Source of the DNA: Agromyces fucosus
GTDB taxonomy: Bacteria > Actinomycetota > Actinomycetes > Actinomycetales > Microbacteriaceae
Length of the DNA stretch: 64,000 nt
Direction of reading: 5' to 3'
NCBI RefSeq assembly: GCF_004134865.1
Contig: NZ_SDPO01000002.1
Location: 930,001 to 994,000 of the forward strand
Within the stretch, counting starts at the first letter, position 1. Every line of letters begins with the position of its first letter. Position numbers and translations under genes: made by a program. Below are positions 52,662 through 61,165 of the stretch, one piece after another. Below the pieces are notes generated by a model. That model was given only the letters and a program-made list of their open reading frames with translations. It was not told the DNA's origin and did no database searches.

Positions 52662-53981
52662 ATGTCTCTTCTCTCCGATCTGAGCGAACGAGTTCCAGGC
52701 CGGGCCCATGGTCCCGGCGCATCCGAGTACGACGCCGGGCGCACCGTGTTCGCCGGCGTCGGCGAACCCGACGCGGTCGTTCGACCGCACACCGTCGACG
52801 AGGTCGCGGCCGCCGTCGGCCTCGCCGCCGCGGCGGGCATGCCGATCGCCGTGCGCAGCGGCGGTCACGGCCTGCTTCCGGTCGACGGCGGCCTCGTCGT
52901 CGACCTCGCCGAGTTCACCGCGATCGAGGTCGACGCGACCGGCCTCGTCACTGTGGGCGGCGGTGCCCACTGGGGCGACGTCGCCGCCGTGCTCGGCCCG
53001 CACGGGCTGGGCGTGAGCTCGGGCGACACCCGCGACGTCGGCGTGGGGGGCCTGGCGCTCGGCGGCGGTGTCGGCTGGCTCGTGCGCGAGCAGGGCCTCG
53101 CCATCGACGCGCTCCGCGAGGTCGAGCTCGTCACGGCGGCCGGCGAGGTGCTGACCCTGAGCGAGACGTCGCACCCCGAGCTCTTCTGGGCGGTGCGCGG
53201 CGGCGGCGGCAACTTCGGCGTCGCCACGAGGTTCGTCTTCCAGGCGATCCCCGCAGACGGGCTCGTCGGCGGGCTCGTGCGCTTCGACCGTTCCGACGTG
53301 CCCGCGGTGCTCCGCGCGTGGCGCGACGTCATGCGGGCAGGCCCTGACGAACTGAACTCGTCCCTCATGCTGTTGCCGCCGTTCGGGCCCGAGATGCCCG
53401 GCGGGCCGCAGCTCGGCGTGGCCCTGAAGGGCGACGAGTCCAGGCTCCACGAGCTCCTCGCTCCGCTGCTCGCGCTCCCGTCGGTCGTGGAGGTGTCTCT
53501 CGCCCCGGTCGCCTACAGCGAACTGCTCGAAGACGCCCCGCCGGGTCGGCCGCCGTTCCTGTTCGTCGGCGGCAACGGCTTCGTGCCCGACCTGTCCGAT
53601 GCGGCGCTCGACGCGGTCGCGGCGGCATACGCCCGAGAGGTGCCCACCATGGTGCTGCTCCGCGCACTCGGCGGCGCCTTCTCCCGGGTCGCGCCCGACG
53701 CGACGGCGATCCCCCACCGCGATGCCGAGGCGCTCCTCATCGTCAACGGGGTGCTCGCGGCGGATGCCTCGCCCGAGCAGCTCGCGGCCGTGAAGGCGGG
53801 CAGCGATGCCGCGCTCGCGTTCACGAGCGGCACCTACGGCAACTTCTCGGCCGAGTACGGCCCCGAGGTCACGGCGTCGATGTACCCGCCGGCGACGCTC
53901 GAGCGCCTGCGCCGCATCAAGAGGCAGGTCGACCCGGGCAACGTGTTCCGCCGCAACCACAACATCGCGCCGGCTGACTGA
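52662..53981 (+). CDS. FAD-binding oxidoreductase of the berberine-bridge/6-hydroxynicotine oxidase type
   Basis: A 439-residue flavoprotein of the PCMH-FAD class. The FAD domain has AVRSGGHGLLP (the His that often carries FAD covalently), GDTRDVGVGGLALGGGVGWL, and AVRGGGGNFGVATRF; the C-terminus ends with the BBE segment YPPATLERLRRIKRQVDPGN followed by VFRRNHNI. It oxidises an alcohol, sugar or alkaloid-like substrate with oxygen. ATG 52662 follows CAGACT (52650-52655) by 6 nt. It ends before a strong hairpin. Confidence 0.93.
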   Translation: MSLLSDLSERVPGRAHGPGASEYDAGRTVFAGVGEPDAVVRPHTVDEVAAAVGLAAAAGMPIAVRSGGHGLLPVDGGLVVDLAEFTAIEVDATGLVTVGGGAHWGDVAAVLGPHGLGVSSGDTRDVGVGGLALGGGVGWLVREQGLAIDALREVELVTAAGEVLTLSETSHPELFWAVRGGGGNFGVATRFVFQAIPADGLVGGLVRFDRSDVPAVLRAWRDVMRAGPDELNSSLMLLPPFGPEMPGGPQLGVALKGDESRLHELLAPLLALPSVVEVSLAPVAYSELLEDAPPGRPPFLFVGGNGFVPDLSDAALDAVAAAYAREVPTMVLLRALGGAFSRVAPDATAIPHRDAEALLIVNGVLAADASPEQLAAVKAGSDAALAFTSGTYGNFSAEYGPEVTASMYPPATLERLRRIKRQVDPGNVFRRNHNIAPAD

Positions 53982-54000
53982 GCCGGCCGGATGAGACGGC

Positions 54001-54043
54001 AGTGAGCGGATGCCCCGGCAGCGCGCCGGGGCATCCGCTCACT
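54001..54043. terminator. Bidirectional hairpin terminator
   Basis: A perfect 18-bp stem (AGTGAGCGGATGCCCCGG, 54001-54018, with 54026-54043) closes a 7-nt loop. It sits between the convergent flavoprotein and DUF1905 genes. Confidence 0.85.
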
Positions 54044-54055
54044 GGTCTCGCCTCG

Positions 54056-54349
54056 TCACCCGAGGCGTTCGGTGAGGTGCACGGTGACCTCGTCGCCGTC
54101 GGTCTTCCCGATCGAACGCCGCAGTCCAGCGGCGATCGGCAGCTTGTGGGTGCCGTCGCCGAGCGCCATGAACGAGCTCCGGAACTCCACCCCGTCGACG
54201 GTGCCGGCGACCTTGACGAGTCCGCGGGTGCCGAAGATGGCGGCCGAGTCGGGCAGCTTGACGCAGGTCCAGGTGTCTCCCGGCTGCGCCTTGCCGAGCA
54301 CGGCGTTGAACGTGATGTCGAGCGGCCCTGCCTTGCTGGTCATGATCAT
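54056..54349 (-). CDS. DUF1905-family small protein
   Basis: A 97-residue protein with the DUF1905 pattern ([60 protein letters not shown]). Relatives often occur fused to or near YdeI/OmpD-associated domains; biochemical role unknown. ATG 54349 is preceded by GAGGAGAAAGG. It is the second gene of a two-gene operon with the DUF1761 protein, 33 nt downstream of it. Confidence 0.88.
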   Translation of the reverse strand: MIMTSKAGPLDITFNAVLGKAQPGDTWTCVKLPDSAAIFGTRGLVKVAGTVDGVEFRSSFMALGDGTHKLPIAAGLRRSIGKTDGDEVTVHLTERLG

Positions 54350-54382
54350 CCTTTCTCCTCGTTGACGAACACGTCTCCTGGC

Positions 54383-54766
54383 TCAGACGAACAGGCCGAC
54401 GATGACGCCGATGAGCACGAGCTTGAGCAGCCAGTCGCCGGCGTGGAGCACTGCGGTCGAGACCGGAACCTTCTCCCACTGCACGGATCCGGCGAGCAGC
54501 ACGAGCGGCAGCGCGAAGAGCGAGAGCCCGAGCAGCGCACCGGCCCAGGCCCCTGACCATCCGGCGGCGATCATCAGGCCGGCCAGCAGACCGGCGACGA
54601 TGGCGCTGCGCACGAGTTCGAGCAGGATCTGCCACGGCTTGGGGCGCTCGTCGCGGGCGGTGCCGCGTTCGGCGGAGGCCGGCGGTGCCTTCGGCGCCAC
54701 GATGTAGTAGACGGAGCTGAGGATGAAGGCGGCGACCGCCGCGATCGCGATTCCGAGGAAGACCAT
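54383..54766 (-). CDS. DUF1761-type membrane protein
   Basis: A 127-residue protein with four membrane segments (FLGIAIAAVAAFILSSVYYI, IVAGLLAGLMIAAGW, GALLGLSLFALPLVLLAG, LLKLVLIGVIVGLFV), fitting DUF1761. ATG 54766 lies close to three AGTACT sites shared with the divergent TetR gene, so expression is likely TetR-controlled. Function unknown. Confidence 0.85.
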   Translation of the reverse strand: MVFLGIAIAAVAAFILSSVYYIVAPKAPPASAERGTARDERPKPWQILLELVRSAIVAGLLAGLMIAAGWSGAWAGALLGLSLFALPLVLLAGSVQWEKVPVSTAVLHAGDWLLKLVLIGVIVGLFV

Positions 54767-54785
54767 CTCCCGACCCTTCGACTTT

Positions 54786-54846
54786 AGTACTGCTGGGTTC
54801 TTTAGTTACACGGTAGGCGCCCTGTAAAGTACTGTCAAGTACTAAA
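54786..54846. promoter_or_regulatory. TetR operator region with three AGTACT palindromes
   Basis: AGTACT occurs at 54786-54791, 54828-54833 and 54838-54843. The last two are 10 bp apart (one helical turn) and the first is 42 bp from the second (four turns). TTTAGTACT (54783-54791) and AGTACTAAA (54838-54846) are mirror images. The sites lie between the divergent DUF1761 and TetR genes. Confidence 0.7.
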
Positions 54847-54856
54847 TCGGAGGAAC

Positions 54857-55507
54857 ATGGTCACCAGCCAAGCGCGCCGCCTCGGTCGCCCACGCGGAAC
54901 GGCCGGCGCCGCGCTCCTCGACATCGCGAGGGCGCAGTTCCTGTCGCACGGCTTCGCCGGCACGACCATGGACTCGGTCGCGTCGTCCGCACGCATCTCC
55001 AAGGCCTCCCTCTACCGCGACTACCCGTCGAAGAACGAACTGTTCGCCGCGGTGGTCGCCGACTGGGTCGAGCGCGGGCGGGATGCGATGAAGCCCCACA
55101 CCGACGCCCTGGCGATCGCGGACGATCCCGCCGCGCAGCTGCGACAGCTCGCTGGAGTGCTGCAGCGCGGCGTGCTTTCTCCGGCCGTCCTGCAGATGCG
55201 CACACTGGTGGCGGCCGAGGCCGCACGCTTCCCCGCCATCGCGTCCGACTACGTCGAGCGCAGCTGGGAGCGGAACATCACGGCCCTCGCGAACGCGTTC
55301 TCGGTGCTCTCGGAGCGAGGCGTGCTGCACGCCGAGCCGGCCCACATCGCCGCAGAGCAGTTCACGTGGCTGGTGATCGCCGTACCGCTGAACCGGCTCA
55401 CGCTCGAGGGAACCGCCCGGCCCTACGACGACGTCGAGCTCGATCGCATCGCCGACGAGGCGGTCACGACGTTCCTCGCCCGCTTCGGGCGCGGCGTCAG
55501 ACGTTGA
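54857..55507 (+). CDS. TetR-family transcriptional regulator
   Basis: A 216-residue regulator with an N-terminal TetR helix-turn-helix (ARAQFLSHGFAGTTMDSVAS, SKASLYRDYPSKNELFAAVV) and a C-terminal domain like TetR_C of the AefR/AcrR group (LQMRTLVAAEAARFPAIA). ATG 54857 follows GGAGG. It probably represses itself and the DUF1761-DUF1905 operon through the AGTACT sites. Its last 11 bases overlap the end of the convergent arsR gene. Confidence 0.92.
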   Translation: MVTSQARRLGRPRGTAGAALLDIARAQFLSHGFAGTTMDSVASSARISKASLYRDYPSKNELFAAVVADWVERGRDAMKPHTDALAIADDPAAQLRQLAGVLQRGVLSPAVLQMRTLVAAEAARFPAIASDYVERSWERNITALANAFSVLSERGVLHAEPAHIAAEQFTWLVIAVPLNRLTLEGTARPYDDVELDRIADEAVTTFLARFGRGVRR

Positions 55508-55883
55508 CGAGCGGTGCCGCGATCGCCTCGAGCGCACCCGGCACCAAGCGGAAGTACGCCCATGTGCCGCGCTTCGAACGCGAGAGAATACCGGCCTCGG
55601 TGAGGATCTTCAGGTGGTGCGACACGGTCGGCTGGCTGAGGCCGACGGGCTCGGTGAGGTCGCACACGCACGCCTCCTGACCCTCGGATGCCGCGACGAT
55701 CGAGACGAGACGCAGCCTCACGGGGTCGGCGAGCGCCTTGAGCTTCCGGGCGAACACGTCGGCATCGGCGGCGGTGATGGTCTCCCGGGTGAGCGGACCG
55801 CAGCACGCGGCGGGCGCGGCCCCGGCGGCAGCGACGGCCTCCGCCTCGGCGGCGTCGCGCGAGAGGAGGGGCAGCTCGATCAT
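55497..55883 (-). CDS. arsR: ArsR-family arsenite-responsive repressor
   Basis: A 128-residue winged-helix repressor. It has an N-terminal vicinal cysteine pair (ACCGPL) and a further CVC in the fourth helix (EACVCDL), the arrangement of the corynebacterial ArsR1 arsenite site that uses a CC pair plus one helix cysteine. The recognition helix is SQPTVSHHLKILTEAGILSR. ATG 55883 is preferred: a TAGAGT -10 (55897-55902, reading left) would put the start point about 7 nt upstream of it, and the upstream GTG codons overlap that hexamer. It is divergent from the arsenic flavoprotein gene. Confidence 0.92.
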   Translation of the reverse strand: MIELPLLSRDAAEAEAVAAAGAAPAACCGPLTRETITAADADVFARKLKALADPVRLRLVSIVAASEGQEACVCDLTEPVGLSQPTVSHHLKILTEAGILSRSKRGTWAYFRLVPGALEAIAAPLVNV

Positions 55884-55906
55884 GGTCACGAGCACCACTC
55901 TACCCG

Positions 55907-55928
55907 TATATTGACATCTATCGATATA
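55907..55928. promoter_or_regulatory. ArsR operator
   Basis: The inverted repeat TATATTGA-N6-TCGATATA (7 of 8 paired positions) overlaps the -35 TTGACA (55911-55916) and spacer of the rightward flavoprotein promoter and lies just upstream of the leftward arsR -10. It resembles known ArsR sites in actinobacteria. Confidence 0.78.
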
Positions 55929-55976
55929 GTCGCCACACTCGCTCTATCGACGAACTTCAATGAATGAGAGACACGG

Positions 55977-57332
55977 ATGACCCTCATCGACCTCATCACC
56001 CCGACCACCACGGCTCCCTCGCGGCTGCAGGGCCTGCCCGTCGCCATCGTCGGCGCCGGCCCGATCGGCCTCGCCGCCGCGGCGAACCTGACCGAGCGCG
56101 GCATCGACTTCGTGCTGCTCGAAGCCGGCGACCGCATCGGCGCGAGCGTCGAGCAATGGGGCCACACCCGGTTGTTCTCCCCGTGGAAGCACCTCGTCGA
56201 CCCTGCAGCGAAGCGCCTGCTCGCCGAGACCGACTGGGTCGAACCGCCCGCCGATTCCCTGCCCACGGGTGCAGAGCTCGTCGAACAGTTCCTCGCACCA
56301 CTGGCGGCACTCCCGGCGATCGCCGGGCGCACGCGTCTCGGCGTCGACGTCACCGACATCACCCGCGAAGGCATGGACCGCACGCGCACCACCGGCCGGG
56401 CGCAGACGCCGTTCCTGCTGCGCGTGCGCACCGCCGACGGCGTCGACGAGCTGACCGCGCGTGCCGTGATCGACGCCTCGGGCACGTACCTCACCCCGAA
56501 CAGTCTCGGCTCCTCGGGACTCGACCCGCTCGGCCTGCCCGAGGTGGCCGACCTCGTCAGCCACGCGCTGCCCGACGTGGTCGGTCGTGAACGAGCCGCC
56601 TTCGCCGGCCGGCACACCGTCGTCGTCGGAGCCGGGCACTCCGCCGCCAACACGCTGCTGAAGCTCGCGACGCTGGCCGAGCAGGAGCCGAGCACCCGCA
56701 TCACCTGGGTCATCCGCAACGCCACCGCGGCACGCGTCTCGACCTCACCCGATGACGAGCTCGCGGCGCGGGCATCGATCGGGGCGCGCGTCGACGCGCT
56801 CGTCGACGCCGGACGCATCGAGCTCGTCGATCGGTTCGAGATCGTGCGGCTCGCGCGCGGCCTGGACGACGAGGCATCCGTCGCCCGCATCACCGGCCGC
56901 CGAGGTGACGGGCTCGAGACGATCTCGGCCGACCGCATCGTGAACGCGACCGGCTTCCGCCCGAACCTCGAGATGCTCCGCGAGATCCGGCTCGAGCTCG
57001 ACGACATCGTCGAAGCGCCCCGCCGCCTCGCCCCCCTCATCGACCCCAACGTGCACTCCTGCGGCACGGTCGAACCGCATGGCTTCGCCGAGCTCACCCA
57101 GCCCGAGCGCGACTTCTTCATCGTGGGCATGAAGAGCTACGGGCGGGCGCCGACCTTCCTGCTCGCGACCGGGTACGAGCAGGTCCGCTCGGTGTCGGCG
57201 TGGCTCGCCGGCGACGCTGCGGCCGCCCGCGACGTCGAGCTCGTGCTGCCCGCCACGGGCGTGTGCTCCACGGGCACTGCAGCCGCGACGAGCGGCGGCG
57301 CTGCGGCGGAGGCGAGCGGATGCTGCAGTTGA
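55977..57332 (+). CDS. ArsO-like flavin-dependent monooxygenase of arsenic clusters
   Basis: A 451-residue FAD/NAD(P)-binding protein. The FAD Rossmann motif is VAIVGAGPIGLAAAANL (about residues 22-38), the second nucleotide-binding site is TVVVGAGHSAANTLLKL, and IVNATGFRPN is the conserved ATG motif near the end. Homologues next to arsR and arsC are called ArsO or putative flavoproteins; their exact reaction is not settled. The C-terminus carries an extra tail with cysteines (GVCSTG... GCCS), suited to binding As(III). It is under the ArsR operator and precedes arsC by 67 nt. Confidence 0.85.
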   Translation: MTLIDLITPTTTAPSRLQGLPVAIVGAGPIGLAAAANLTERGIDFVLLEAGDRIGASVEQWGHTRLFSPWKHLVDPAAKRLLAETDWVEPPADSLPTGAELVEQFLAPLAALPAIAGRTRLGVDVTDITREGMDRTRTTGRAQTPFLLRVRTADGVDELTARAVIDASGTYLTPNSLGSSGLDPLGLPEVADLVSHALPDVVGRERAAFAGRHTVVVGAGHSAANTLLKLATLAEQEPSTRITWVIRNATAARVSTSPDDELAARASIGARVDALVDAGRIELVDRFEIVRLARGLDDEASVARITGRRGDGLETISADRIVNATGFRPNLEMLREIRLELDDIVEAPRRLAPLIDPNVHSCGTVEPHGFAELTQPERDFFIVGMKSYGRAPTFLLATGYEQVRSVSAWLAGDAAAARDVELVLPATGVCSTGTAAATSGGAAAEASGCCS

Positions 57333-57399
57333 ACCGCTCGTTCACCCCGGCGTCACCTCACCCGTCTAGGCTGCTGCCGACCATCGAGAGCGAGAACCC

Positions 57400-57810
57400 G
57401 TGAACGACACCCCCACCGTCCTGTTCGTCTGCGTGCACAACGCCGGCCGTTCCCAGATGGCCGCCGGTTACCTGCGGGCGCTCGCGGGCGACCGCGTCGA
57501 GGTGCTCTCGGCCGGCTCGGAGCCCAAGGACGAGATCAACCCGGTCGCCATCGAGGCGATGGCCGAGGAGGGCATCGACATCGCCGGCAGCACGCCGAAG
57601 GTCCTCACCGTCGACGCCGTGAGGGAATCCGACGTCGTGATCACGATGGGCTGCGGCGACGCGTGCCCGATCTTCCCCGGCAAGCGGTACGAGGACTGGG
57701 AGCTCGAAGACCCCGCCGGCAAGGAGCTCGAAACGGTCCGGCGCGTGCGCGACGACATTCGTGCTCGCGTCGAGGCGCTCATCGCCGAGATCGCGCCCGT
57801 CGGCGCCTAG
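57400..57810 (+). CDS. arsC: Arsenate reductase ArsC (low-molecular-weight phosphatase fold)
   Basis: A 136-residue enzyme with the P-loop CVHNAGRS (Cys11 to Ser18) and the two redox cysteines in TMGCGDACPIFPG (Cys85, Cys89), then KRYEDWELEDPAGK. It reduces arsenate to arsenite with a disulfide cascade via thioredoxin or mycothiol/mycoredoxin. GTG 57400 lies 67 nt after the flavoprotein gene. No Acr3 or ArsB pump follows, so export of the arsenite must rely on another gene. Confidence 0.94.
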   Translation: MNDTPTVLFVCVHNAGRSQMAAGYLRALAGDRVEVLSAGSEPKDEINPVAIEAMAEEGIDIAGSTPKVLTVDAVRESDVVITMGCGDACPIFPGKRYEDWELEDPAGKELETVRRVRDDIRARVEALIAEIAPVGA

Positions 57811-57924
57811 GGCAAGTCTGACAAGGCTTCGGCTGCGGTCGATGACCGCATTCGCGAACGCCGGACACACGGTCGATTCCGGCCGCTCTCGAGCCCCTCG
57901 CGCGTCTTCTGCGAGTATGAACGC

Positions 57925-58521
57925 GTGAACGTGAAACAGGCGCAAGAGGATGTTCGCCGTGTCTACCGGGCAGGATTCTCGGGTCCACTCGTCGCCGCCG
58001 TGATCTGGGCGGCGGCGTCGGCCGCGTCTCAGTGGGGTTCCTCGGCAACAGCAATGGCCGTCCTCTTCTTCGGGGGGATGTTGATCTTTCCGCTGTCCTC
58101 GCTTGTTTTGAAGCTGATGGGTGGACCGGCTTCCCTGGCCAAAGGGCACCCTTCAATCGCCCTCGCCATGCAAAGCGCATTCACCGTGCCGCTGGGGTTG
58201 CTCGTGGCGATCGCGCTCGGCGCTGTCGAACCCTCGTTGTTCCTGCCGGCCTCGCTCATCATCGTGGGGGCCCACTACCTCACGTTCATCTCGCTCTACG
58301 GGATGCGCTCGTACGGTGTCTTGGCCGGAGTCCTGGTGGCGGTCGGGGCGGTCGCCATCTTCGCCGTCCCCGCGTTGAGAGACCTCAGCGGCTGGATCGG
58401 TTGCGTGGTGCTGTTGGTGTTCGCCGGTTCGCTCTTCGTCGCCTACCGAGCCGAGTTCCAGCACACCGCGGCACTCACGTCTCCCGCCCTTCGTGACGGT
58501 GGGATATCCGACGTCTCGTGA
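57925..58521 (+). CDS. Unknown membrane protein, probably DUF7010-like
   Basis: A 198-residue protein with about six membrane segments (AAVIWAAASAASQWGSS, AVLFFGGMLIFPLSSLVLKL, SAFTVPLGLLVAIALG, LTFISLYGMRSYGVLAGVLV). It has a hydrophilic N-terminus MNVKQAQEDVRRVYRAGFSG that resembles DUF7010 proteins (uncertain). GTG 57925. Codons such as TTG, GTT and ACA are commoner and GC looks lower than in neighbours, so it may be a recent arrival. The MFS gene converges on it 16 nt away. Confidence 0.75.
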   Translation: MNVKQAQEDVRRVYRAGFSGPLVAAVIWAAASAASQWGSSATAMAVLFFGGMLIFPLSSLVLKLMGGPASLAKGHPSIALAMQSAFTVPLGLLVAIALGAVEPSLFLPASLIIVGAHYLTFISLYGMRSYGVLAGVLVAVGAVAIFAVPALRDLSGWIGCVVLLVFAGSLFVAYRAEFQHTAALTSPALRDGGISDVS

Positions 58522-58537
58522 TCGACCTTCGTCGGGC

Positions 58538-59740
58538 TCACGTCGCGCGCGCCGTGAGCATCGCGACGAACGCGAGCCCCGCCATGACGGCCGTCATCGC
58601 GGCGTACGATCCGACGCCCGTGGCCACCGCCGCGCCGATCGCAGGAGAGAGGGCCATCGCGATCGTGATCGGCGCAGCGAAGGCGCCGTTGATGGCACCG
58701 TAGTTGCGGGTGCCCCAGCGGTCGGCGACCGCCGACGCCTGCACGAGCGTGTACGCGCCGCGCACGGCACCGGCGACGACGCCGATCACGATGAGCAGCC
58801 AGATCGGACCGGGCACGAGTGCGAGCGCGGCGAGCGAGATCGCGGCGAGCGCGCAGACGATCGCGACCGGCACCCACGGCCGCACGCCATGAGGCAGCAC
58901 AAGGAACAGCAACCGGCCGATCACCTGGCCGGCGCCGATCAGGCCGAGCGCGAGCGCCGCGAACTCGAAGGTCAGGCCCTTCTCCATGTAGAGCGGCACG
59001 GCCGCGAGCGTCGTGCTCATGAGCGCCACGCTGACGGTGATCATGGTGTTCTCGAGCATCCAGAAGCGACGCGTTCGAAGCACTGAAGAGACCGTGTGCA
59101 CGGCTTCGTCGTGCACGGCGTGCCGGTGCGGCCATCGACGCTCGAGCGACAGCAGGTGCAGCGGCACGGTGATGATCGCGAGCACCGCGGCGAGCACGAG
59201 GAAGGTCGCCCGCCAGTCGAGCACCGCGAGCAGACCGGCGACGATCGGGGCGAAGATCGTCGAGGCGAGCCCGCCCGCCAGCGTCAGGATCGTCATCGGC
59301 AGCTGGCGGCGTGCACCGTAGCGACGAGTGATCACGGTGAAGGCGGCCTGGTAGAGCACGGCCGACTGCGCGATGCCGCACACGATCCAGGCGCCGGCGA
59401 AGAGCACGAGGTCGGGCGCGGAGGCGACGCCCACGAGCCCGACCGCACCCACGAGCGAGCCGAGGCTCATGACGGTGCGCGGTCCGCGTTCGTCGAGCAG
59501 GCGGCCGACGAAGACCCCGGCGAGCGCCGACACCACGAGTCCGGCCGAGAACGCGGCGGTGATCGCGACGAGCGACCAGCCCGTCTCGCGCGCCACCTCG
59601 GGCGCCGCGACGATCATCGCGTAGTAGAGGATGCCCCAGCTGACGACCTGCCCGATCGACAGCGCGGCGAGGCGCAGGCCCGGCCGACCGGCCGGCACGG
59701 GCGACGCTTCGACTCGGTCGATACGGTCGGTGCGGCTCAT
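58538..59740 (-). CDS. MFS transporter
   Basis: A 400-residue carrier with 12 membrane segments (SIGQVVSWGILYYAMIVAAP, the motif A stretch GRLLDERGPRTVMSLGSLVG, and GLIGAGQVIGRLLFLVLPHG in the second half). The ATG at 59740 follows ACGCTA (TAGCGT on the coding strand, 59748-59753) by 7 nt and suits a leaderless start; ATG 59743 is possible. Cargo unknown. Given the pump-less arsenic cluster nearby, an ArsK-like role in arsenite or organoarsenical efflux is a testable guess, but there is no ArsR site at its promoter. Confidence 0.86.
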   Translation of the reverse strand: MSRTDRIDRVEASPVPAGRPGLRLAALSIGQVVSWGILYYAMIVAAPEVARETGWSLVAITAAFSAGLVVSALAGVFVGRLLDERGPRTVMSLGSLVGAVGLVGVASAPDLVLFAGAWIVCGIAQSAVLYQAAFTVITRRYGARRQLPMTILTLAGGLASTIFAPIVAGLLAVLDWRATFLVLAAVLAIITVPLHLLSLERRWPHRHAVHDEAVHTVSSVLRTRRFWMLENTMITVSVALMSTTLAAVPLYMEKGLTFEFAALALGLIGAGQVIGRLLFLVLPHGVRPWVPVAIVCALAAISLAALALVPGPIWLLIVIGVVAGAVRGAYTLVQASAVADRWGTRNYGAINGAFAAPITIAMALSPAIGAAVATGVGSYAAMTAVMAGLAFVAMLTARAT

Positions 59741-59818
59741 CATTCCCACGCTATCGCGGAGCGCCGACGACCGCCGCTGCGGGCCGTGAACCCCTGATGA
59801 ACGTTCGGGCCGCCCGGC

Positions 59819-60484
59819 TCAGCCCGCGAAGCCGCGGAACGGGTCGTTCGCCTCGGCGCGGCGCGCACGCTCGGCCTCGGCAGCCGCCACGCCTCGATCG
59901 AGGTCGGCCAGCAAGTCGTGGATGCGGTCGTCGCGCTCGGCCTCGTAGGTCTCGTCGACCTCGATCTCGGGCCACTCGCCCCACTCGCGGTCGAGGCGCG
60001 TCTCGATCGCACCCGAGACCTCGTCCCAGGCCTCTTCGCGTGCGCGCTCGGCGAAGGCCCTGAGGTACTCGGGGTCGTTGCGGCGCTCCCACAGTTCCTT
60101 CGCGACGGCGGCATACACCTGCTCGCGGCGGCGGAGGTTCGCGGCATCCGCCCTTCGGTAGTCGTGCTCGTGGGATGAACGGCCGTCGCGCTTGGCGGCG
60201 GCGGACCGGGCCTCGCTCGTAATCTCGGCGACCTCGTCGGCCTCCTGCACGAGTTCGTAGAGCACCTCGCGAGCGGCGGCGGCGGCGCGCTCGGGTGCGA
60301 ACGGCTCCTCACCGCGCAGCGCCTCGACGATCATGCGGTTCTTCAACGCCATGCGCCCGGCGGACTCGGCGACGAGCACGCCTTCCGCGAGCATCTCGTC
60401 GAAGGTCGGCGTCGGGGCCTCGGGCAGCGCGGTGCGGTCGAACGGCTTGAACCGTTTTCTCTGCCGCTTGCGCCACAGGGGCAT
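59819..60484 (-). CDS. Hypothetical charged, helical cytoplasmic protein
   Basis: A 221-residue protein rich in Arg, Glu and Ala with no membrane segment, opening with a basic patch (MPLWRKRQRKRFKPFD) and then long predicted helices (APERAAAAAREVLYELVQEA, EEAWDEVSGAIETRLDREWG). ATG 60484 follows GGAGG by 9 nt; an ATG at 60520 in the same frame would add 12 residues. No family recognised. Confidence 0.75.
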   Translation of the reverse strand: MPLWRKRQRKRFKPFDRTALPEAPTPTFDEMLAEGVLVAESAGRMALKNRMIVEALRGEEPFAPERAAAAAREVLYELVQEADEVAEITSEARSAAAKRDGRSSHEHDYRRADAANLRRREQVYAAVAKELWERRNDPEYLRAFAERAREEAWDEVSGAIETRLDREWGEWPEIEVDETYEAERDDRIHDLLADLDRGVAAAEAERARRAEANDPFRGFAG

Positions 60485-60586
60485 GCCGATCGACCTCCGA
60501 ACGTCGGTGTCCGCCGCCATTCGGCGTCGGAGATCGAGCCTATCGCGGCTCACTCTCGCGTCGGTGGTCGCGGTTAGCCTTCCGGT

Positions 60587-61165
60587 ATGAACCGAGCGGA
60601 TGCCGCAGGGCGGGCGTGCAGCATCCGCCTCGATGACGGCCCGTGCGCGGCGTCGGTCGAGCCGGGCGCGCCGCTCGACCTGTGCACCCGGCACCTGCTC
60701 GAGGCATACGACTGGGTGGCGCGAGACGTCGGGGTGACCGACCTGCTGCCGGGGCCCTGCCTCGTCTGCGGCTCGCGGGTTGGCATCGTGTACCCGTCGG
60801 GTCGCATCTGCGCGATCTGCGAGTGGCGCTTCGGCGACGCGCCTGACGACGGGCTGGCCGATCCCCGGGTCGACGTCGTCTACTACCTCGGCTATCGCGA
60901 CCAGATCAAGATCGGCACCTCGGGCAACCCCCGGGTGCGGTTCGCGAGCCTGCCGCACGACGAGGTGCTCGCCTTCGAGCTCGGCGACCGCACGGTCGAG
61001 CAGCGCCGTCACGCGCAGTTCGCGAGACACCGGTTCGCGGGCACCGAATGGTTCGGGGTGCACGACGAACTGCTCGCGCACATCGCCGAGCTGCGACTCG
61101 GCATCGCCGACCCGTGGGCGCAGTACGACCGCTGGGTGAGCCGGCGGCTGGCGGCGCAGAGCTAG
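60587..61165 (+). CDS. GIY-YIG nuclease-family protein with a zinc-ribbon-like N-terminus
   Basis: A 192-residue protein. The C-terminal half contains a GIY-YIG-like core (VVYYLGYRDQIKIGTSGNPR, then VEQRRHAQFARHRFAGTEWF), close to the T5orf172/MUG113 group. The N-terminal half has paired cysteines (CLVCGSRVG, ICAICEW) that may bind zinc. Role in DNA processing unproven. ATG 60587 follows TAGCCT (60575-60580) by 6 nt, leaderless style. Its TAG stop overlaps the TAG stop of the convergent methyltransferase gene within CTAG. Confidence 0.86.
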   Translation: MNRADAAGRACSIRLDDGPCAASVEPGAPLDLCTRHLLEAYDWVARDVGVTDLLPGPCLVCGSRVGIVYPSGRICAICEWRFGDAPDDGLADPRVDVVYYLGYRDQIKIGTSGNPRVRFASLPHDEVLAFELGDRTVEQRRHAQFARHRFAGTEWFGVHDELLAHIAELRLGIADPWAQYDRWVSRRLAAQS

